DNA of 64,000 nucleotides from Gluconobacter potus (GCF_015244705.1 NZ_JABCQF010000002.1:1-64000); one strand, 5' to 3'; positions 53,093 to 63,000 are shown, counted from the first letter of the stretch. Translations and numbers: made by a program. The notes: generated by a model from the letters alone, not told the origin.

Positions 53093-55471
53093 TCAGAAGT
53101 CTGCCTTTACTCCACCGAAGAACTGGCGGGGTGCGCCCACGACCAGCGACTGGTAATCGCCCGAAAGCGGATTGCCACCGTCATCGCCGGTCATGATCAA
53201 GTAGCGCGATCCTGTCAGGTTGGTGACGTTAAACGATGCCGTCAGATTTTCCAGACGTCCGATGCGGCCGAAATTGTAGCGCGCTCCGAAATTGACCAGC
53301 CAGTAGGACGGAAGGGAGGTGTCGTTCGTGTAGCTGAACGGACGGCTGCTGGTGTAGAGGGCGTCGATGTTGAAGCTGGCCTTCTTGTAGGTGTATTCCG
53401 CCGTCGCCTTGTACATCAGGTCCGGATAGTTCACGACATGCTTGCCCTTGGTGGCATAGGTCGTGCCCTGTTGAGTGATGTTGTTGTCATATGTCGAGTG
53501 GTTGTAGCTGATCGAGTTGAAGATCGAGAGGCCCCGCAGGGGACGCAGGGTCAGGCCTGCATCCACGCCGTTCATTGTGACGCCGCCAAGGTTCAGCACC
53601 GTCGTCTGCGGGTTGGTCTGGCTGCCCTGGACCAGCGCGCCCAGACGGTTCGAGAAATTCACGCGGTAGGCGCTGACCGAGAAATCCACGCGACGCTGCG
53701 TGAAGCGGTAGCCGACCGAATAGGCCCAGCTGGTTTCGGGTTTGACGGAGCTGCGTGACAGGTCGAAGGCCTCCTGCGAGACGGCAAACGGTGATGCCGA
53801 CAGGTGATAGCCGCTTTCCGGATAGGCGCGCATGTTCTTGGCAATATCGAAATACAGCTCATGATGCGTCAGGAAATGCCAGTCTCCGCTGAAATGCGGC
53901 AGGAACGCTCCGAATGTCGTCAGACCCACGCCGCCGGCAAGGGCATTGGTGCCGGTATAGGGCTCGTAATTTCCGGTCTGCCCGACACGGGTCGTGCTCA
54001 GCATGGACTTGAAACCGGCATGGAGCGACAGGTTTTTGACCGGGCGCCAGGTGTCCTCGATATAGGTCTGCATCGTGTTGGTATTGTAGGTCTGGCCCCA
54101 GAGTTTCGCGAAAGGATCGGACCATTTGCGGAAAGGATTGGGCGTCAATGTCTGCCCATCCGCCAGGAGCGGGTCGTTATAGGCATACATGTTCGAGATG
54201 TATTTGTTGTTCTCGTACCAGATGCCGCCATGAATTTCGTGTTTGCCGATATCATACGTCATGCTCGACGTCAGGCCGAAGCGCTGGATATCGGGCTGCT
54301 TGACGATTTCGGAGAGGGGAGCGCCGTTCGCCGACGCCATCCACGGGTCGGACCACTGGGTATTGGCTTTCTGGTTGTGGCCGTACACGACAGAATCCCA
54401 GCGAAGGTGATCCGTCAGCTTGAGATGAAAGTTCAGTCCACCCAGCAGATCACGTGAGGCCGTTGTCCCGGCGTAGTAGGACACATCCTTCGGGTCACTG
54501 GTCGTATCTTCGCCGTGCGAGTAGATCCCCTGCGCGGCATTATAGGCCAGCCGGTAATTCGGATAATAGTTGGAGATGCCGTAGCCCAGCTTCTGGACCG
54601 TCTCAAGTGTTTCGGACTGGTAGTTGAACTGCTGGACGTCCGCCCAGTCAAACAGGAGCGAGACGCTGCTTTCATTATGGATCGGCTGCACCAGTTTCAG
54701 GTTGGCCTGCTGGAAGAACTGGGTGCCGTATCCTTTCCACAGCTTTGTGTCATTGCGCATGTAGGACACGTAGAACTTGGTCCCGGTGGGGTTCAGCTTG
54801 CCACTGTCGATGCGGATGAAGGCATGCGTGGTGGCGTTGCTGCCACCCGTTGCGGCAAGGGTGCCGCCGAACTTGTCCTTGGGATCGGACGACGAAATCA
54901 TGATCGCGCCGCCGAGCACGTTGGTGCTGGGCATATCCACGGCGCCAGCGCCCTGGGACATCTCCATATGGCCGACGTTTTCGGACGACAGTGCTGCGAC
55001 GGCATTCAGGCCGTTATAGTTACGGTAGACGGACTCACCGAGTGGAATGCCGTCCAGTGAAAAGCCGATCTGGTTCTGCGAAAACCCGTGGATATAGAGT
55101 TTGACGCCGCCTGTATCGACGCCCTGCGCATCGTCCGACTGAAACAGCACGCCCGGCACGTTCTGCAGTGCCTTCATGACGGAGGTTCCGGCAACGGCGT
55201 TCGTAAAGACATGTTGGGAGATAACAGTCTGCGCACCATGCGAAACGCGTTGCCCCTGGACCTGCATGAGTTCGGGCTGCATAGGGCGGGTTGGGGCATG
55301 CCGTGCGGCAGGGGCTCCTGACTTGGGGACCGTGTAAAGCGGATGCGCTTTCCCCTTGCGGACATGCTGTGGTTTTTCTGCCGCCCATCCGTATGAGGGA
55401 ATGACGGCCAGCACTGTGGAAAGCAGAGCCATGTGGCGTAACGCGAGCTTGTTCTGAGTGACGATACGCAT
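53093..55471 (-). CDS. TonB-dependent outer-membrane receptor
   Basis: This receptor of about 792 residues has a signal peptide (ALLSTVLAVIPSYGWA), then a plug domain with GTSVMKALQNVPGVLFQSDD and GVKLYIHGFSQNQIGFSLDG. The 22-strand barrel follows and ends in an aromatic residue (GGVKADF). The ATG at 55471 follows AAGGA. It probably takes glycosides across the outer membrane using TonB energy. The downstream operon of symporter and glycosidases supports a carbohydrate rather than siderophore substrate, but this is inferred from context. Confidence 0.9.
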   Translation of the reverse strand: MRIVTQNKLALRHMALLSTVLAVIPSYGWAAEKPQHVRKGKAHPLYTVPKSGAPAARHAPTRPMQPELMQVQGQRVSHGAQTVISQHVFTNAVAGTSVMKALQNVPGVLFQSDDAQGVDTGGVKLYIHGFSQNQIGFSLDGIPLGESVYRNYNGLNAVAALSSENVGHMEMSQGAGAVDMPSTNVLGGAIMISSSDPKDKFGGTLAATGGSNATTHAFIRIDSGKLNPTGTKFYVSYMRNDTKLWKGYGTQFFQQANLKLVQPIHNESSVSLLFDWADVQQFNYQSETLETVQKLGYGISNYYPNYRLAYNAAQGIYSHGEDTTSDPKDVSYYAGTTASRDLLGGLNFHLKLTDHLRWDSVVYGHNQKANTQWSDPWMASANGAPLSEIVKQPDIQRFGLTSSMTYDIGKHEIHGGIWYENNKYISNMYAYNDPLLADGQTLTPNPFRKWSDPFAKLWGQTYNTNTMQTYIEDTWRPVKNLSLHAGFKSMLSTTRVGQTGNYEPYTGTNALAGGVGLTTFGAFLPHFSGDWHFLTHHELYFDIAKNMRAYPESGYHLSASPFAVSQEAFDLSRSSVKPETSWAYSVGYRFTQRRVDFSVSAYRVNFSNRLGALVQGSQTNPQTTVLNLGGVTMNGVDAGLTLRPLRGLSIFNSISYNHSTYDNNITQQGTTYATKGKHVVNYPDLMYKATAEYTYKKASFNIDALYTSSRPFSYTNDTSLPSYWLVNFGARYNFGRIGRLENLTASFNVTNLTGSRYLIMTGDDGGNPLSGDYQSLVVGAPRQFFGGVKADF

Positions 55472-55880
55472 TGAGATCAATCCTTGCCCTCACACGGGTC
55501 TGACGGGGTGGCAATCTGGATAACCGGGGAACGCTACGTTGCGATTTTATAACGTGTAAACGACAATATGAATGACAATTCGATTCTGCAACAAAAAATC
55601 AATTCGCAAAAAACATTGTATTGCTGCCATTGTTTGCTGTTTCTGCCCGCTATGTATCTCTGACAGGCATAAGCCTTTCCGTGGTGTGTACGTCATTAAT
55701 CATGGCTGCATGTCATGCTGAATTTCGTGCGGTCCGGGATGGCCGGTCGGGATATCCGGGATGCGGCATGAGGTGTTCTCCTTATTCTCGTGGGGAGGGG
55801 AAGTACGATCGGGAAATTTGAATATACAATCCTCCCGGAGCCTGTAAGAATCCTGGATGGTTTTAATGGAGAAAAATCCG
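55472..55880. promoter_or_regulatory. Divergent promoter region: TonB receptor/MarR
   Basis: This 409-bp stretch contains no gene I can support. Its left half (55540-55620) is strikingly AT-rich, with TATAA-like sequence for the minus-strand receptor gene. The right part carries the MarR leader, with GGAGA 8 bases before ATG 55881. Confidence 0.5.
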
Positions 55881-56318
55881 ATGTCGCATGATGCAGATTA
55901 CGAACTTTGCAATCAGATCGGACATCTTCTCCGGCGTGCCTATCAGCGGCACACAATCATCTTCCAGCGCGAAATTCCCGATGATCGGCTGACCTCCGCC
56001 CAGTTTGCCACCATGGTTACGGTTCATCGCCTGAAAGAGGCGCCCCTCGTACAGATCAGCGCGGCAACCGGCATCGACCACGCAACTCTGCGTGATATCG
56101 TCATGCGTCTGCGCAAGAGAGGGCTGTTGAGCATTGTCCAGGATCGCAATGATCGCAGGCAGCGTATCGTCTCCCTGACAGCAGAAGGGCTTGCTCTTGT
56201 GGAGAGCACGATTCCGAGTGCCGCTGACGTAACTGCACGAACACTGGCGCCTCTTGATGAGTGCGAGAGGATTGCGGCGCTGCATATCCTCAGAAAACTG
56301 GCGTTTTTCGAAGACTGA
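55881..56318 (+). CDS. MarR-family regulator (probable nicotinate operon repressor, NicR-like)
   Basis: This winged-helix regulator of about 145 residues reads QIGHLLRRAYQRHTIIFQRE, then LTSAQFATMVTVHRLKEAPL, VQISAATGIDHATLRDIVMR and LRKRGLLSIVQDRNDRRQRI (the wing). ATG 55881 follows GGAGA; ATG 55857 and 55866 are weaker. In Pseudomonas putida a MarR protein, NicR, represses the nic genes and responds to 6-hydroxynicotinate. This gene precedes nicC and probably has that role. Confidence 0.84.
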   Translation: MSHDADYELCNQIGHLLRRAYQRHTIIFQREIPDDRLTSAQFATMVTVHRLKEAPLVQISAATGIDHATLRDIVMRLRKRGLLSIVQDRNDRRQRIVSLTAEGLALVESTIPSAADVTARTLAPLDECERIAALHILRKLAFFED

Positions 56319-56371
56319 AACCCCCGGAATATATCCCCTACAGGAAACGAAACGGAATCGTCATAATTCGC

Positions 56372-56400
56372 TTGACGTTCCAAGAAGGACTGTGAATTAT
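56372..56400 (+). promoter_or_regulatory. Promoter candidate for nicC
   Basis: TTGACG (56372-56377) and AATTAT (56395-56400) are separated by 17 bp and lie 74 bp before the nicC ATG. The -35 match is good and the -10 is fair. An AT-rich segment (CCATATATCG) directly downstream may be where the MarR protein binds. Confidence 0.45.
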
Positions 56401-56473
56401 CCATATATCGTGTGTACGCCATTATTGTTGAGCTCTCTTGCTCCGCGATGGCCAGCAGCAGAAGGGCAATCAG

Positions 56474-57601
56474 ATGTCGGGTGGTGTTCGGGTCGGTATT
56501 GTGGGGGCTGGTCTTGGCGGCGTTGCAGCAGCAGGACTTTTGCAGCGTCAGGGTTTTGACGTAACGCTTTATGATCAGGCTCCCGGTTTTTCCCGACTGG
56601 GGGCAGGTATCCAGTTTGGCCCCAACGTCCTGAAAATCCTTGCTCATCTTGATGGTCTGGACAGGAAACTCGAGGAGATTTCCTGTCTTCCGGGCTACTG
56701 GGTCAGCCGGAACGGAACGGATGGAGCGGTTCTCGCAAAAATCCCGCTGAATGCAGAGCGTGATCGTTACGGCGCGCCTTACATCACCATTCATCGCGGT
56801 GATCTGCATCAGGCGATGCTGGACTGCATTGAGCCCGACCGCATTAAATGGGGGCACAAACTCGTCGACTTCACGGATAACGGGAAGACCGTTTTGCTGG
56901 AATTCGAGAACGGGTTCACGGACACGGTAGATATTCTGGTTGCGGCAGACGGGATCAACTCGCGTGTACGCGAGAAAATCTTTGGTCTGGAGGAGGCTCT
57001 TTATACCGGCTGGATCGCGCATCGGGCGATTATCCCCGGTGCGGCCGCAAAGGCTCTGGGCGCGGATGTCAATGCCAAGTGGTGGACTGCGGACCGCCAT
57101 ATCGTCTGCTATTACCTCGATCGCAAGGAAGAGGAATTCTATCTTGTGACGGGAGAGCCGGCGGAATGGACCAGTCGCGCCGGTCAGCTTCCTTCCACGC
57201 GTGAAGAGTTCAAGGCGGCGTTCGCGGATTACCATCCGATGGTTCAGGGCTATATCGATGCGGCGGAAACCGTGACGAAATGGCCGCTCAAGACGCGTGA
57301 GCCGCTTCCGAAATGGCATGAGGGCCGCGTGGTGCTTCTGGGCGATTCCTGCCATCCGATGAAGCCCCACATGGCGCAGGGTGCAGCCATGGCCGTCGAG
57401 GATGCAGCGGTTCTGACGCGTTGCCTGAGCGAGCTTGGCGTTGCCGATCTGGAAGCGACGTTCGAGGCCTATTACGGCGCCCGCAAGGAGCGTGCGACCA
57501 AGGTCCAGACGATCTCCAACGCCAACACCTGGCTGCGTCAGCCGGAAGATCCGTACTGGTGCTACGGCGACAATGTCTATGACCTGAAGCTGACGTCCTG
57601 A
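56474..57601 (+). CDS. nicC: 6-hydroxynicotinate 3-monooxygenase (FAD, class A)
   Basis: This 375-residue flavoprotein hydroxylase decarboxylates 6-hydroxynicotinate to 2,5-dihydroxypyridine. It has the N-terminal GIVGAGLGG FAD motif, the ADGINSRVR (DG) motif, the GDSCHPMKPHMAQGA (GD) motif and the NicC-like end NANTWLRQPEDPYWCYG. GAAGG precedes the ATG. Residue 47 is Gln (GAGIQFGPN) and Asn precedes AKWW, where I recall P. putida NicC having active-site His47 and Cys202. The His of DRH (H209) is kept. It is first in the nic operon. Confidence 0.86.
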   Translation: MSGGVRVGIVGAGLGGVAAAGLLQRQGFDVTLYDQAPGFSRLGAGIQFGPNVLKILAHLDGLDRKLEEISCLPGYWVSRNGTDGAVLAKIPLNAERDRYGAPYITIHRGDLHQAMLDCIEPDRIKWGHKLVDFTDNGKTVLLEFENGFTDTVDILVAADGINSRVREKIFGLEEALYTGWIAHRAIIPGAAAKALGADVNAKWWTADRHIVCYYLDRKEEEFYLVTGEPAEWTSRAGQLPSTREEFKAAFADYHPMVQGYIDAAETVTKWPLKTREPLPKWHEGRVVLLGDSCHPMKPHMAQGAAMAVEDAAVLTRCLSELGVADLEATFEAYYGARKERATKVQTISNANTWLRQPEDPYWCYGDNVYDLKLTS

Positions 57602-57620
57602 CGTGAAGAAGAGGGACGCT

Positions 57621-58097
57621 ATGACGGACAGCGTCTTTCTGAGGGTGAACGGGGAACGGCGCGAGGTTCACGCTGCCCCCGGCACACCACTTCTGACAGT
57701 GCTGCGCAATGATCTCGGTCTGAATGGTCCGAAATTCGGGTGCGGACTGGGAGAATGCGGAGCCTGTACCGTGCTGCTGGATGGCAGGGCCGCGCGGAGC
57801 TGTGTGGTCCGGGTCGAAACGGCCGCCGCCTGTGAGTCCGTCGTGACGCTGGAGGGGCTTTCTCCTGACGGGTCCGATCCGGTCCAACAGGCCTTCATCA
57901 AGGCACAGGCCGCGCAATGCGGATATTGTCTTAACGGAATGGTCATGACGGTGAAGGCGTTTCTGGATGTCGTGCCCGATCCTGACGAAGCGGCGCTGAG
58001 AGAGGCGCTGCGATATAATCTGTGCCGCTGTGGCACCCATGTCGAAATCATGAAGGCGGCCTGCATTGCGGCGGGTCTTGTGAAGGGAGACCCTTGA
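57621..58097 (+). CDS. nicA: Nicotinate dehydrogenase small subunit, two [2Fe-2S] clusters
   Basis: This 158-residue subunit of a molybdenum hydroxylase has an N-terminal plant-type [2Fe-2S] motif (GCGLGECGACTVLLDGRAAR, then SC). The C-terminal cluster is formed by QCGYCLNGMV and YNLCRCGTHVEI. With NicB it converts nicotinate to 6-hydroxynicotinate and passes electrons to the haem domain. GAGGGACGCT precedes the ATG. Its stop overlaps the nicB start (ATGA-type). Confidence 0.9.
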   Translation: MTDSVFLRVNGERREVHAAPGTPLLTVLRNDLGLNGPKFGCGLGECGACTVLLDGRAARSCVVRVETAAACESVVTLEGLSPDGSDPVQQAFIKAQAAQCGYCLNGMVMTVKAFLDVVPDPDEAALREALRYNLCRCGTHVEIMKAACIAAGLVKGDP

Positions 58098-61000
58098 TGG
58101 CGCAGGCCTCGCTCCCCACTGGTTCTCTCAGCATTTTTCGTCCCGCGCAGCCACCGAAAGGGCTGGCGGCACGGGGCGGGTTCATTCCCAAAGACGAAAT
58201 TTTCCTGCGCATCACGGCTGATGATCAGGTCGTGGCGTTCTGCGGGCATGTGGATCTGGGAACGGGAATTGCGACGTCTCTGGCGCAGATCGTGGCGGAA
58301 GAGCTTGATGCACGTCCGGCACGGGTGCGGATGGTGCTGGGCCATACCGAGGACACGCCGGATCAGGGTGCAACGATTGCGAGCGAGACCATTCAGGTCA
58401 CGGCCATTCCGCTGCGCCGGGCCGCAGCACAGGCGCGGCGTCTTCTCTTGGAACGTGCAGCGGAACTGACAGGCCGTGCGATCGGGACCATGACGCTGCG
58501 GGATGGCGAACTGGTCTGTGACCCGCCTTTGCCGAACCGGGTCTATCGCATCGGAGATCTGGTTGAGGACGTGGAACTGCGGGTTCTGCTGGATGATGCG
58601 GCGGCGGTGAAAAGCGCGTCCGAATATCGTCTGGTGGGGCGCAACATGCCGCGCGTGGATATTCCGGACAAGGTGACGGGCCGGGCAGTCTACGTGCATG
58701 ACGTGCGTGTGGACGGGATGCTGCATGGGCGTGTCGTACGGCCGCCTTATGAAGGTTACGACCACGGGCCCTATGTCGGACGGGCGCTGCTTTCGGTCGA
58801 TCGGGAGTCTGTGGCGCATCTGCCGGGTGTGGTGGATGTGGTCGTGGTCGGGGATTTCGTGGGTGTTGTGGCCGAGCGCGAAGAGCAGGCTGCGGCTGCC
58901 GCGCAGGCATTGCGGGTTGAATGGGCGCCTGTTGCGCTGCCGGATTTGACCGATCCGGCCGCGGCTGTACGGGACAATTCTTCGACACCGCGCGTCGTAC
59001 TGGATCGAGGCACGCTTGAAGACGGTCTGGCAGGTGCGCAAACTGTTCTGGAACGGGAATATTTCTGGCCATACCAGATGCATGGTTCCATCGGTCCGTC
59101 CTGTTCGGTGGCGGACTGGCAGGATGGCAAGCTGAAAGTCTGGTCCGGGACGCAGAACCCGCACATGCTGCGCGCGGATCTGGCGTTGCTGATGGGTCTG
59201 TCCACGGCAGACATTCAGGTCATCCGGCACGAGGCGGCCGGATGCTACGGGCGCAACTGCGCAGACGACGTGGGCGGCGATGCGGCTCTGCTGTCGCGTG
59301 CGGTGGGGCGTCCGGTGCGGGTGCAGCTTTCGCGTGAGCAGGAGCATGTCTGGGAGCCGAAAGGCGCTGCCCAGCTCGTGCGGATACGGGGCGGGATTGA
59401 TGCGTCCGGGCAGCCCGTCGCGTATGATCTGGACACCAGCTATCCGTCCAATGTCTCGCCGCTGCTCGCGCTGGTTCTGACCGGTGTTGTTCCGGCGGAA
59501 GTTCCGGCCGTGGCGCAGATGGGGGACCGGACGTCTGTTCCGCCCTATGATTATCCCAACGCGCGGGTGACGGTTCAGGACATGCCCCCGATTGCGCGGG
59601 CGTCCTGGTTCCGGGGGGTCTCGGCACTTCCGAACAGCTTTGCGCATGACAGCTATATCGACGAGTTGGCGGCAGAGGCCGGGGCTGATCCGCTGGAATA
59701 CCGTCTGGAGCATTTGCCGGACCAGCGGGCCTGCGAGCTTCTTAAGGCGACGGCGGATCGGGCTGGATGGACCTATCGGGCCGGCCCAGTCAAAGTTGAT
59801 CCGCAGGAACGCGTGCTGAAGGGCCGCGGACTGGCCTATGCGCAGTATGTGCATGGGACGTTTCCGGGAACAGCGGCGGCGTGGTCGGCCTGGGTTGCGG
59901 ATGTCGAAGTCGATCGTCAGTCCGGTGTGGTGAGTGTCACGCGGGCGGTGGTCGGGCAGGATGCGGGCATGATGGTGAACCCGGCCGGGGTGCGCCATCA
60001 GCTTCAGGGCAATGTCATCCAGTCCACGAGCCGCATCCTGCGCGAAGAGGTGCAGTTCGACGACAAGGGCGTGGAGAGCAGGGACTGGGGCGGCTATCCG
60101 ATCCTGACCTTCCCGGAGCTTCCGGCGATCGAACCCGTTCTGATGGACCGGCAGGACCAGCCGCCTCTGGGAGCGGGGGAGTCCGCGTCAGTGCCAAGTG
60201 CGGCGGCGATTGCCAATGCGCTTTATGCCGCAACGGGCGTGCGCTTTCGGGACGTGCCGTTTACGCCGGAAAAGGTGAAGGCGCGGCTGGATGAGGCGCT
60301 GGGTCCGCTGACGGCGGAAGCGGTGCGGCCACTGGCGGCGCTGGGCGTGTCTGGGCCGGAAATGCGTCCGGCGATGGCACGGACGACGCTGGGCGCGAAG
60401 CTGCGCCGTGGGGCGTTTGCAGCGGCTTTTGCGACGGTGGGCGGTCTGATGGCGACGGTCATGCCATGGCGATCGGCGATTGCGCCGGTCTCACCGCCGG
60501 AGGCCGGGCTGTTTTCCGACGCCGCGATTGCGCGAGGCGAGAAGGTTGCGGCCGCGGGAGATTGTGCGGTCTGCCATACGGTACCGGGTGGAGTGACGAA
60601 TGCGGGGGCGTTCCCGTTGGAGACGCCGTTCGGGATCATCTATTCCACCAATCTCACGCCGGATGTGGAGACCGGGCTTGGAGCCTGGTCCTACGAAGCG
60701 TTCGAGCGGGCGATGCGTCATGGCATCAGCCGGGACGGGCGGCATCTCTATCCGGCGTTTCCCTATCCGGCGTTTGCGAAGACGAGCGATGCGGATCTGC
60801 GGGATCTGTATGCCTATCTGATGTCGCAGAAACCGGTGCGCAACGCGGTGCCGAAGACGGCGCTGAAGTTCCCGTACAACATGCGTTTTTCGATGGCCGG
60901 GTGGAATATGCTGTTCCATGACCCCGAGCCGTTCACGCCCGATCCGGCACAGTCCGAACAGTGGAACCGCGGCGCCTATCTGGCGGAAGGGTTGGGGCAC

Positions 61001-61690
61001 TGCTCGGCCTGTCATACGCCACGCAATGCGCTGGGGGCCGAGCGCTGGAAGAATGCGTATCTGGGCGGGGGAGAGGCAGAAGGCTGGACGGCACCTGCGC
61101 TGAGCACGCTGTCGCAGTCTCCGCTGCCCTGGAGCGAGAACGATCTGTACGCCTATCTGCGGACGGGGTTCAGCCCAGCGCATGGTCCAGCGGGAGGGCC
61201 GATGGCGCCGGTTGTTCATTCCATGGCGTCCCTGCCTGATGCGGATGTGCGGGCGATTGCGCATTACATCGCGTCCTTTGATCGCAGGAACGCCATCGAA
61301 GGTGTGGCGTCGCGTCGGGATGCGGTTCTGGAGCAGGCGCGCGGGCTGCAGGCGCTGGACCGGGGCGAAGGCTCGCGGATCTATAACGGGAGTTGCGCAA
61401 GCTGCCATGAAGGTGAGGGCGCGCATCTGTTCGGCGCGCGTCCGCAGCTTGCGCTCAACAGCAATATCCAGGCGGACAGCCCGGATAATCTTGTTCATGT
61501 CATTCTCAAGGGGGTGTCGGAGCCAGCCTATGTGCAGGCGACCACCATGCCAGGGTTCGGGGAGATCCTGTCTGATCGGCAGATTGCGGAACTTGTTGCG
61601 TATCTGCGGCGGACCATGGCACCGGGTCGGCCCGAATGGACGGAACTGGAGGCGCATGTGGCCCGGATCCGTGCGCAGGGAGGACACTGA
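58097..61690 (+). CDS. nicB: Nicotinate dehydrogenase large subunit: molybdopterin domain plus three cytochrome c domains
   Basis: This 1197-residue protein has an aldehyde-oxidase/xanthine-dehydrogenase-like Mo domain at about 20-760 (VAFCGHVDLGTGIATSLAQI, PIARASWFRGVSALPNSFAH, PPLGAGESASVPSAAAIANA). A membrane segment follows near 775-800. Then come three c-type haem sites, CAVCH, CSACH and CASCH. The layout equals P. putida NicB, where electrons pass to the respiratory chain. The small subunit lies upstream with overlap. Similar fused proteins oxidise aldehydes in acetic acid bacteria, but the nic neighbours favour nicotinate. Confidence 0.87.
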   Translation: MAQASLPTGSLSIFRPAQPPKGLAARGGFIPKDEIFLRITADDQVVAFCGHVDLGTGIATSLAQIVAEELDARPARVRMVLGHTEDTPDQGATIASETIQVTAIPLRRAAAQARRLLLERAAELTGRAIGTMTLRDGELVCDPPLPNRVYRIGDLVEDVELRVLLDDAAAVKSASEYRLVGRNMPRVDIPDKVTGRAVYVHDVRVDGMLHGRVVRPPYEGYDHGPYVGRALLSVDRESVAHLPGVVDVVVVGDFVGVVAEREEQAAAAAQALRVEWAPVALPDLTDPAAAVRDNSSTPRVVLDRGTLEDGLAGAQTVLEREYFWPYQMHGSIGPSCSVADWQDGKLKVWSGTQNPHMLRADLALLMGLSTADIQVIRHEAAGCYGRNCADDVGGDAALLSRAVGRPVRVQLSREQEHVWEPKGAAQLVRIRGGIDASGQPVAYDLDTSYPSNVSPLLALVLTGVVPAEVPAVAQMGDRTSVPPYDYPNARVTVQDMPPIARASWFRGVSALPNSFAHDSYIDELAAEAGADPLEYRLEHLPDQRACELLKATADRAGWTYRAGPVKVDPQERVLKGRGLAYAQYVHGTFPGTAAAWSAWVADVEVDRQSGVVSVTRAVVGQDAGMMVNPAGVRHQLQGNVIQSTSRILREEVQFDDKGVESRDWGGYPILTFPELPAIEPVLMDRQDQPPLGAGESASVPSAAAIANALYAATGVRFRDVPFTPEKVKARLDEALGPLTAEAVRPLAALGVSGPEMRPAMARTTLGAKLRRGAFAAAFATVGGLMATVMPWRSAIAPVSPPEAGLFSDAAIARGEKVAAAGDCAVCHTVPGGVTNAGAFPLETPFGIIYSTNLTPDVETGLGAWSYEAFERAMRHGISRDGRHLYPAFPYPAFAKTSDADLRDLYAYLMSQKPVRNAVPKTALKFPYNMRFSMAGWNMLFHDPEPFTPDPAQSEQWNRGAYLAEGLGHCSACHTPRNALGAERWKNAYLGGGEAEGWTAPALSTLSQSPLPWSENDLYAYLRTGFSPAHGPAGGPMAPVVHSMASLPDADVRAIAHYIASFDRRNAIEGVASRRDAVLEQARGLQALDRGEGSRIYNGSCASCHEGEGAHLFGARPQLALNSNIQADSPDNLVHVILKGVSEPAYVQATTMPGFGEILSDRQIAELVAYLRRTMAPGRPEWTELEAHVARIRAQGGH

Positions 61691-61692
61691 GA

Positions 61693-63000
61693 ATGGGTGA
61701 ACGCTGGCTTCCGGTCTGGCGCCGGGCACAACGGACGGACATGATCGCGCCCGATGAGCATCCGGGCGTGGGGCAGACCATTCTCCTTGGCGGCCAGCAT
61801 GTCCTTGCGATGACGGGATCGACCGTGGTGGGACCGCTGCTGATGGGGTTTGACCCCAATGTGGCGATCCTGTGCTCGGGGCTGGGAACGATCCTGTTCT
61901 TCCTCATCACCGGCGGACGCATTCCGAGCTATCTGGGATCGAGCTTTTCCTTCATTGCACTCGTCGTGGCGCTGACCGGATATTCCGGACACGGTCCGAA
62001 CCCCGATATTGCACTGGCCTGTGGCGGGATTTTCGTGGCAGGCGTGGTGTATGCGCTGATCGGGGTTCTGGTACGGATTACGGGATCGGGGTGGATCGAA
62101 CGCCTCATGCCACCGTCCGTCACCGGGGCGATTGGCGCAGCGATCGGGCTCAATCTGGCGCCTGTGGCGTCGCGAGGGCTCGGGCATGGTGGGGCGGGCA
62201 CGGCCTGCGGCATTTTTGCGCTGCTGTGTACGGCTCTGCTGGCGGTCTATGGCGGGCCTTATCTGCGGCGGCTGTCGATCCTGCTGTCCCTGATTGCCTC
62301 CACGCTTTTGTATGTCTTGGTGGCGAATGTTCTGCACCTGGCGCCGGCCATGGATTTTTCCGAAGTTTTGACCGCCCCACTGATCGGAATGCCGCATCTG
62401 ACGGCGCCGCGCTTTACCGGCCATGCGGCGATCCTTCTGGCCCCTGTCGCGCTGGTTCTGGTGGCGGAAAACCTCGGGCATCTCAAGGCGATCGGCGCCA
62501 TGACAGGGCGGCCGCTGGATCATCTGACGGGACGGGCGTTTCTGGGGGACGGGCTGGCGACGATGCTGGCAGCCAGTCTCGGCGGTACGGGCGTGACCAC
62601 CTATGTCGAGAATATCGGCGTTATGGCGCTGTCGCGGGTCTATTCGACGCTGACTTTCGGGGTGGCCGGAATTTTCGCCATTCTGCTGGGTTTTTCGCCG
62701 TTCTTCGGGGCGTTGCTGCGGGCCATTCCGGAGCCTGTGCTCAGTGGCCTCTCGGTCGGGCTGTTTGGTCTGATCGCGGCGACGATGGTGCGCGTCTGGG
62801 TGGATAACCGCGTGGATTTCTCCCGCGCCTCAACGCTGTTTCCTGTTGGTGTGGCCCTCGTGGCCGGGGCGGGAGACCTTACTTTCACAATCGGTGGTGT
62901 GACGCTGGGCGGCATTGCGACCGCCACGATCGCCGCCATCGGCCTCAACCAGATCCTCAAGGCAGGATCGGAGTCCAAGGAGCCACCTTCATGCCCGTAA
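61693..63000 (+). CDS. NCS2-family permease (xanthine/uracil type), probable nicotinate uptake
   Basis: This 435-residue inner-membrane transporter has about 12-14 hydrophobic segments. Family marks are LLGGQHVLAMTGSTVVGPLL (the QH motif of NCS2), SYLGSSFSFIALVVALTGY, VALVLVAENLGHLKAIG and the GGTGVTTYVENIGVMALSRV helix. NCS2 carriers import nucleobases with protons. Inside a nic operon the substrate is more likely nicotinate or a hydroxypyridine. It is 2 bp after nicB and overlaps nicX by 10 bp. Confidence 0.87.
   Translation: MGERWLPVWRRAQRTDMIAPDEHPGVGQTILLGGQHVLAMTGSTVVGPLLMGFDPNVAILCSGLGTILFFLITGGRIPSYLGSSFSFIALVVALTGYSGHGPNPDIALACGGIFVAGVVYALIGVLVRITGSGWIERLMPPSVTGAIGAAIGLNLAPVASRGLGHGGAGTACGIFALLCTALLAVYGGPYLRRLSILLSLIASTLLYVLVANVLHLAPAMDFSEVLTAPLIGMPHLTAPRFTGHAAILLAPVALVLVAENLGHLKAIGAMTGRPLDHLTGRAFLGDGLATMLAASLGGTGVTTYVENIGVMALSRVYSTLTFGVAGIFAILLGFSPFFGALLRAIPEPVLSGLSVGLFGLIAATMVRVWVDNRVDFSRASTLFPVGVALVAGAGDLTFTIGGVTLGGIATATIAAIGLNQILKAGSESKEPPSCP

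Noticed and set aside
57668-59998. 776-codon open frame on the minus strand opposite nicA/nicB
   Set aside because: Arg/Pro/His-rich shadow of a GC-rich coding strand with no domain pattern; the plus strand encodes clear NicA and NicB motifs.
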